Assembly: GCA_028684405.1 (NCBI GenBank)
Contig: JAQUGA010000070.1
Location: forward strand, 1-11,392
DNA length: 11,392 nt
Reading direction: 5' to 3'
DNA from: Bacteroidales bacterium
GTDB lineage: Bacteria > Bacteroidota > Bacteroidia > Bacteroidales > WCHB1-69
Each line of letters starts with the position of its first letter. Position 1 is the first letter of the stretch. A program made the translations under genes and the position numbers. This document shows, one piece after another, positions 7,045 to 11,392 of the stretch. The notes beneath the pieces were generated by a model. The model saw only the letters and a program-made list of their open reading frames with translations, was not told where the DNA came from and searched no databases.

Positions 7045-8763
7045 ATGAGAATTAAATTAAGTATTATTTTTGGAGTTGTTGTTGGTTTATGGAGTAATGT
7101 TTTTGCTCAAATAGACACCACCATTCGTTATTCGGAAAGCGTAATCGTAATAGCTGGCTTTGATCCAGTTATCTCGGATGCGTTTAAAATTTCCGATCGT
7201 CCAGTTCTGCGAGATACTTCTGTGGCTACACCCAGATTTACATACGATGTTGTGCCACTAAAAGTACCCACACAATTTCAACCATTGGATATTTCGCCTG
7301 CAAGAGTGACCGGAGAACCCTTAACTAAGTTGTATCGTAATTTGATTAAAGCGGGTTTTGGTAATTACACTACGCCTTATCTGGATGTTCACCTAATGAA
7401 TACTCGTTCTTCAAAGTACGCTTTGGGGGTCAATTACCGTCATTTGTCATCCTCTGGAAAAATTAAAGAATATGCATATGCTGGATACAGCGATAACGAT
7501 GCTGCTCTATATGGAAAATATTTTTTTAATAAATTTACCCTCACTTCTGGTTTTGATTATAAACGAAAAGCAGTTCATTTTTATGGTTTTAAGCCAGAAG
7601 AAAATCCTGAATATTCATTCACTAAAAACGATATAAAACATGTTCTTAATTACTATGGAGCCAATGCTGTTTTAACTTCCAATAATGTGAGTCCAAATGC
7701 TTGGCAACATCGCTATGGTCTTAAATATCATTATTTTAATAATAATTATAATCACCGCGAAATAATGGGTGGTTTTGATGGAAACCTTGCTAAAAACATG
7801 AAATTGTTTAAATTCTCAAACAACGATAAGCTAAATATTGATTTTTCGGCCGATTATTTAAACAATAAAATGGATACTTTGGCATTGCTAGACAATTCAT
7901 TGATTAAAATTTCGCCCTCATTAACTACGAAATATAAAGAGTATCAAGTCTCTTTGGGATTTAAAAGTGTGGTCAGAAATCAAACAGGAACGACTTCCGA
8001 TTTTCTCTTTTTTCCAACCATCGACGCGCGTATCGTTCTGGTCCCCCGAATTATATCTGTTTTTGCTGGATTGGATGGAGATGTTAATAGATATAGTTTT
8101 TATGAACTTTCAGATGTAAATCCCTATGTCAATCCATTCGTTAATCTGACTTATGAAGTTGAAAAAACCAAAGTTTACGGAGGAATTCAAAGTAACTTTA
8201 GTAAACAGTTGGGAATGAGGATTGAAATTAATACCTCTCAAATAGAAGGAATGTTGTTTTTCTTAAACGATACATCTAATATGTTAATGAATCGCTTTAA
8301 TACGGTTGAAGATGACTTAACAAAAGTGAATGTAAATGCTGATATTAGTTTTGTTAGCAGTGAAAAATTGTCCTTTAATTTCCGAACATCCTATTTTCAA
8401 TATTCCAATAAAAACGAACTGAACCCCTGGCACATGCCATCTATGGTTTATTCCTTGACATCTTATTATAATATGCAAGACAAAATTATTGTCCGAGTAG
8501 ATGGGCTTGTTACAACAGGCAGACTCGCTCGAATTAAGGACATGGAAGGGAATATGCTAAACAAATCTCTAAAAACAAGTATTGACTTCAATTTGGGTGT
8601 CGAATATCGCTATACCAAGTTATTGTCAGCATTTTTGAACATTAATAATATTTCAGCCAATCGGAATTATTACTTCTACCAATATCCATCTCAAAGAATA
8701 AACTTTATTTTGGGAGTAAGCTACTCTTTTGGTGGAGATTTACCTACTTTTAAACGCAAATAA
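7045..8763 (+). CDS. Outer-membrane beta-barrel protein, conserved Bacteroidetes family of unknown function
   Basis: This is a 572-aa exported protein predicted to sit in the outer membrane. From ATG 7045 a signal peptide (RIKLSIIFGVVVGLWSNVFA, cleavage before QIDTT) starts the protein; the frame runs back to 6976, overlapping the TPR gene, but only 7045 places the signal at the N-terminus. A proline-rich N-terminal segment (about residues 22-97) precedes a long series of alternating polar and aromatic beta strands, from about LYRNLIKAGFGNYT (96-109) to the last strand INFILGVSYSF (552-562). There is no cysteine. The segment ESVIVIAGFDP (31-41) resembles a TonB box. However, the protein is short for a TonB-dependent receptor, and I see no plug domain between it and the barrel. 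Such proteins are often labelled TonB-dependent receptors in databases; the substrate is unknown. It lies 37 bases after the TPR gene and before a strong terminator. Confidence 0.8.
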   Translation: MRIKLSIIFGVVVGLWSNVFAQIDTTIRYSESVIVIAGFDPVISDAFKISDRPVLRDTSVATPRFTYDVVPLKVPTQFQPLDISPARVTGEPLTKLYRNLIKAGFGNYTTPYLDVHLMNTRSSKYALGVNYRHLSSSGKIKEYAYAGYSDNDAALYGKYFFNKFTLTSGFDYKRKAVHFYGFKPEENPEYSFTKNDIKHVLNYYGANAVLTSNNVSPNAWQHRYGLKYHYFNNNYNHREIMGGFDGNLAKNMKLFKFSNNDKLNIDFSADYLNNKMDTLALLDNSLIKISPSLTTKYKEYQVSLGFKSVVRNQTGTTSDFLFFPTIDARIVLVPRIISVFAGLDGDVNRYSFYELSDVNPYVNPFVNLTYEVEKTKVYGGIQSNFSKQLGMRIEINTSQIEGMLFFLNDTSNMLMNRFNTVEDDLTKVNVNADISFVSSEKLSFNFRTSYFQYSNKNELNPWHMPSMVYSLTSYYNMQDKIIVRVDGLVTTGRLARIKDMEGNMLNKSLKTSIDFNLGVEYRYTKLLSAFLNINNISANRNYYFYQYPSQRINFILGVSYSFGGDLPTFKRK

Positions 8764-8830
8764 AATTCCTTTATAAAGTATGCTCATATGGCTTAGAAAG
8801 CGAGATGTTATCCCATCTTAAGGTGTTGAA

Positions 8831-8870
8831 AACTTGTTGTAAAATAACTTTTTTATAACAAGTTTTTTTT
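8831..8870 (+). terminator. Strong rho-independent terminator after the TPR/outer-membrane operon
   Basis: AACTTGTTGTAAAA (8831-8844) pairs over 14 bp with TTTTATAACAAGTT (8851-8864), with one G-U pair, around a 6-base loop TAACTT. A run of T residues (8863-8870) follows. It lies 67 bases past the stop codon. Its last T residues also form part of the TTTG -33 box of the gyrB promoter. Confidence 0.9.
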
Positions 8871-8899
8871 GTCTTAAATCGCTTTTATTTGTATCTTTG
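8868..8899 (+). promoter_or_regulatory. Bacteroidetes-type promoter of gyrB
   Basis: TTTG (8868-8871), a 20-base spacer and TATCTTTG (8892-8899) form a full match to the phylum's housekeeping promoter consensus. Transcription would start near 8905, leaving a leader of about 27 A/T-rich bases with no Shine-Dalgarno sequence. The -33 box begins inside the T-run of the preceding terminator, so the two signals share bases. Confidence 0.85.
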
Positions 8900-8931
8900 A
8901 AGATTAAAATTGTAAATGTAAATAATTGAAA

Positions 8932-10893
8932 ATGAAAGATTTAGAAAATAATGTCCCAGAGACGCATTACAGAGCTGATAACATTACTGTATTGGAGGGT
9001 TTGGAAGCCGTTCGTTTGCGTCCTGCCATGTATATTGGAGACATAAGTGATAGAGGTTTACATCATCTTGTGTATGAAGTGGTCGATAATTCTATTGATG
9101 AAGCTTTGGCAGGTCATTGTGATTTGATTGATGTAGTCATTTACAAAGACAATTCAGTCTCCGTTATGGATAATGGACGGGGTATTCCTGTGGATCTTCA
9201 TGAAAAAGAAAACCGTTCTGCTTTAGAAGTAGTAATGACGGTTTTGCATGCTGGCGGAAAGTTTGATAAAGGATCTTACAAAGTATCTGGTGGTTTGCAC
9301 GGAGTGGGTGTTTCCTGCGTGAATGGACTGTCTTCTGATATGAAAGTAGATGTCTTCAAAGAAGGAAAACATTACCGTCAGGAATACAAAAAAGGGATTC
9401 CTCAATACGATGTAAAAGAGATTGGTGTTACTGATAAATCAGGAACATTTGTTCATTTTAAACCAGATGACTCTATTTTTCAAGTTACTGAATATAAATT
9501 TGACACATTGGCTACACGCCTTAGAGAACTCTCCTTCTTGAATAAAGGCATTCGTTTGACTTTGACCGACGAAAGAGAATTGGATGAAAATGAGGAGTTT
9601 ATCCGAGTCGAATATTTTTCGGAAAAAGGATTGGTCGATTTTATAGAATATCTGGATGGAACTCGCGAAAAGTTAATGCCAGAACCCATTTATATTGAAG
9701 GTGAAAGAAATAATGTGCCACTCGAAATGGTGATGCAATACAATACATCTTTTACTGAAAACATTCACTCGTATGTGAATAATATCAACACCCATGAAGG
9801 AGGAACTCACCTTGCAGGTTTCCGTCGTGGTTTAACCCGTACTCTAAAATCATATGCCGAGAAATCGGGAATGTTGAAAAACTTAAAATTTGATATTAGT
9901 GGAGATGACTTTAGAGAGGGCTTAACGGCCATTATCTCTGTTAAAGTTCAGGAACCACAATTTGAAGGTCAAACCAAAACCAAACTTGGAAACAATGAAG
10001 TAATGGGCGTGGTGGATCAATTAACCAGCGAAATGTTGGGTAATTATTTGGAAGAAAATCCAAAAGAAGCCAGAATTATTGTAAATAAAGTTATTTTGGC
10101 TGCCACTGCTCGTCACGCTGCCCGTAAAGCACGAGAATTGGTTCAACGAAAAAATGTATTGTCGTCGACAAGTTTGCCCGGTAAACTTTCCGATTGCAGC
10201 GAAAGAAATCCTGAACTTTGCGAAATATACCTTGTGGAGGGCGACTCGGCAGGGGGTACTGCTAAACAAGGACGCGATCGTAAATTTCAAGCGATTCTTC
10301 CACTTAGAGGTAAAATTTTAAACGTAGAAAAAGCAATGCAACACCGGATTTTTGATAGCGAAGAGATTAAAAATATTTTCACCGCTCTGGGTGTTACAAT
10401 TGGGACAGAAGAAGATTCTAAAGCTCTTAATATTTCAAAACTAAGATATCATAAAATCATTATTATGACGGATGCTGATGTCGATGGTAGTCACATTGCA
10501 ACGCTTATCCTGACCTTCTTCTTTAGATACATGAGAGAATTAATTGAGCAAGGCTATGTTTATATTGCAACTCCTCCACTTTATTTGTTACGCAAAGGAA
10601 AAGATGAACGATATGTTTGGACCGAAGAACAACGGGCTCAATATATTTCAGAAATGGCCACCAATGGCAATGAAGCTTCTGTTCATACACAACGCTATAA
10701 AGGTCTTGGAGAGATGAATGCGGAGCAACTTTGGTCAACAACCATGAATCCAGAATTCAGAACATTGCGTCAAATTGTTATTGAAAATGCAACCGAAGCA
10801 GATAGAACATTCTCCATGTTGATGGGCGACGAAGTTCCTCCTCGTAGAGAGTTTATTGAGAGAAATGCAAAATATGCTCACATCGATATTTAA
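8932..10893 (+). CDS. gyrB: DNA gyrase subunit B
   Basis: GyrB is the ATPase subunit of DNA gyrase; with GyrA it introduces negative supercoils into the chromosome. The 653-aa product (from ATG 8932) is complete and of normal length for Bacteroidetes. The N-terminal GHKL ATPase domain shows EVVDNSIDEALAG (catalytic Glu49, Mg-binding Asn53), DNGRGIPV (Asp80) and the ATP lid SGGLHGVGVS. The transducer domain has the QTK loop (347-349) whose Lys contacts the ATP phosphate. The TOPRIM domain carries EGDSAGG (Glu436) and DADVDGS (Asp514, Asp516, Asp518), the Mg-binding acid cluster, and PLRGKILNVEKA. The C-terminal segment QRYKGLGEMNAEQLW favours GyrB over ParE. The roughly 170-residue insert of E. 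coli GyrB is absent, as expected from the length. A TTG at 8926 would add two residues and is unlikely. The gene has its own promoter and terminator. Confidence 0.98.
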   Translation: MKDLENNVPETHYRADNITVLEGLEAVRLRPAMYIGDISDRGLHHLVYEVVDNSIDEALAGHCDLIDVVIYKDNSVSVMDNGRGIPVDLHEKENRSALEVVMTVLHAGGKFDKGSYKVSGGLHGVGVSCVNGLSSDMKVDVFKEGKHYRQEYKKGIPQYDVKEIGVTDKSGTFVHFKPDDSIFQVTEYKFDTLATRLRELSFLNKGIRLTLTDERELDENEEFIRVEYFSEKGLVDFIEYLDGTREKLMPEPIYIEGERNNVPLEMVMQYNTSFTENIHSYVNNINTHEGGTHLAGFRRGLTRTLKSYAEKSGMLKNLKFDISGDDFREGLTAIISVKVQEPQFEGQTKTKLGNNEVMGVVDQLTSEMLGNYLEENPKEARIIVNKVILAATARHAARKARELVQRKNVLSSTSLPGKLSDCSERNPELCEIYLVEGDSAGGTAKQGRDRKFQAILPLRGKILNVEKAMQHRIFDSEEIKNIFTALGVTIGTEEDSKALNISKLRYHKIIIMTDADVDGSHIATLILTFFFRYMRELIEQGYVYIATPPLYLLRKGKDERYVWTEEQRAQYISEMATNGNEASVHTQRYKGLGEMNAEQLWSTTMNPEFRTLRQIVIENATEADRTFSMLMGDEVPPRREFIERNAKYAHIDI

Positions 10894-10923
10894 AATGTTA
10901 GCGTCTTTGCAAACATTTGAATA

Positions 10924-10963
10924 ATCATTAAAAAAGACAGTCACGGCTGTCTTTTTTAATGAT
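10924..10963. terminator. Bidirectional rho-independent terminator between gyrB and the convergent TPR gene
   Basis: A perfect 17-bp inverted repeat, ATCATTAAAAAAGACAG (10924-10940) and its complement (10947-10963), surrounds the 6-base loop TCACGG. Each strand carries a run of six T residues in its 3' arm, so the hairpin can stop transcripts from both directions. It lies 30 bases past the gyrB stop and about 110 bases past the stop of the opposite gene. Confidence 0.9.
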
Positions 10964-11074
10964 ATAAATTTCTTGTCCCCGATTTAAACGTTTGTGACAA
11001 TTTGTTCGTTTGTTTCGACATTCAGTCCGGCCAAAACAATCAACCGGAGAATTAATAATTAAGAGTAAGATAAA

Positions 11075-11392
11075 TTAGTCACAAGTAGACTGCTTAAGCT
11101 CTTTTTTTGCACTTTCGGAACCCAATGAGACCGCTTTTTTCATATCATCACAATAACTAATGCCTTCCTGTTCTGTGTCTGACATTTTTATTGCCAATGC
11201 TCTTTTTCGATAGGCTTCAGCATATGTGATATCAGATTCAATGGCGAGTGAAAAATTTGAAATGGCATCAACATAATTGCCTTTGTCCATCATATATTCA
11301 CCTCTTTTTAGATATTGTTCAGCAGTGTTTCTGTCGGGATTTTGAGAAAATAAACTCAATCCAGCAAATGCGAAAACGATTAGGAATAGGAT
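11075..11392 (-). CDS. Small exported TPR protein, N-terminus outside window
   Basis: The minus-strand frame is open to the right edge, so the true start lies beyond 11392; a TTG at 11359 is internal. The first visible residues, ILFLIVFAFAGLSLFSQ, form most of a signal peptide with likely cleavage before QNPDR, so the mature protein (about 90 aa) is periplasmic or attached to the envelope. It holds one good TPR unit (AEQYLKRGEYMMDKGNYVDA, then ISNFSLAIESD) and a second, weaker one beginning YAEAYRKRALAIKM. It ends in KKELKQSTCD, with a cysteine next to the last residue. Such short TPR proteins are common in Bacteroidetes and mediate protein contacts; the partner is unknown. It is convergent with gyrB and shares its terminator. 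The 111 bases between that hairpin and its stop codon hold nothing I recognise. Confidence 0.8.
   Translation of the reverse strand: MLFLIVFAFAGLSLFSQNPDRNTAEQYLKRGEYMMDKGNYVDAISNFSLAIESDITYAEAYRKRALAIKMSDTEQEGISYCDDMKKAVSLGSESAKKELKQSTCD

Noticed and set aside
8802..8819. Short hairpin GAGATG/CATCTT after the outer-membrane gene
   Set aside because: It has a 6-bp stem without a T-run, and the much stronger terminator at 8831-8870 accounts for the end of the operon.
10989..11013. Two copies of CGTTTGT 18 bases apart
   Set aside because: Too short and too few to be a meaningful repeat or binding-site array in AT-rich DNA.
11018..11050. Possible terminator of the minus-strand TPR gene using TCCGG/CCGGA
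   Set aside because: The stem is 5 bp with a loop of about 13 bases and no T-run; the shared hairpin at 10924-10963 fits better.

Overview
The window comes from an AT-rich member of the Bacteroidetes (Bacteroidota), most likely near the Bacteroidales; the species cannot be named from this sequence. Four promoters match or closely match the Bacteroidetes housekeeping -7 element TAnnTTTG, two of them with a well-placed TTG/TTTG -33 box. The gene starts have A/T-rich leaders with no Shine-Dalgarno sequence. The protein content fits too: HU, a Bacteroidetes-style GyrB, and a TPR/outer-membrane-protein pair.

Layout, left to right. The 3' part of fmt (methionyl-tRNA formyltransferase) enters from the left edge (2-571). 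A promoter (675-704) then drives a monocistronic HU gene (749-1021) that ends in a hairpin terminator. Next come trmH (tRNA Gm18 methyltransferase, 1134-1793) and, 15 bases later, a secreted zinc M28 aminopeptidase with an inserted PA domain (1809-3227); the two are probably cotranscribed. The RNase P RNA gene rnpB (about 3280-3645) follows, closed by a 9-bp P1 helix. A roughly 280-base stretch without a convincing gene separates it from an envelope pair: a 1026-aa exported TPR protein (3927-7007) and a 572-aa outer-membrane beta-barrel protein (7045-8763). A strong hairpin terminator ends this pair, and its T-run supplies the -33 box of the next promoter. gyrB (8932-10893) is complete. A perfect 17-bp inverted repeat acts as a two-way terminator between gyrB and a convergent small TPR gene, whose 5' end runs off the right edge (11075-11392, minus strand).

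Most of the window is housekeeping: translation initiation (fmt), tRNA maturation and modification (rnpB, trmH), chromosome structure and topology (HU, gyrB). There is no mobile element, CRISPR array, tRNA gene or defence system. The part whose job is least known is the TPR plus beta-barrel operon, which looks like a two-part envelope system. The other points worth a second look are the overlap of terminator and promoter ahead of gyrB, and a short open stretch after rnpB that weakly resembles a broken sigma-factor fragment.
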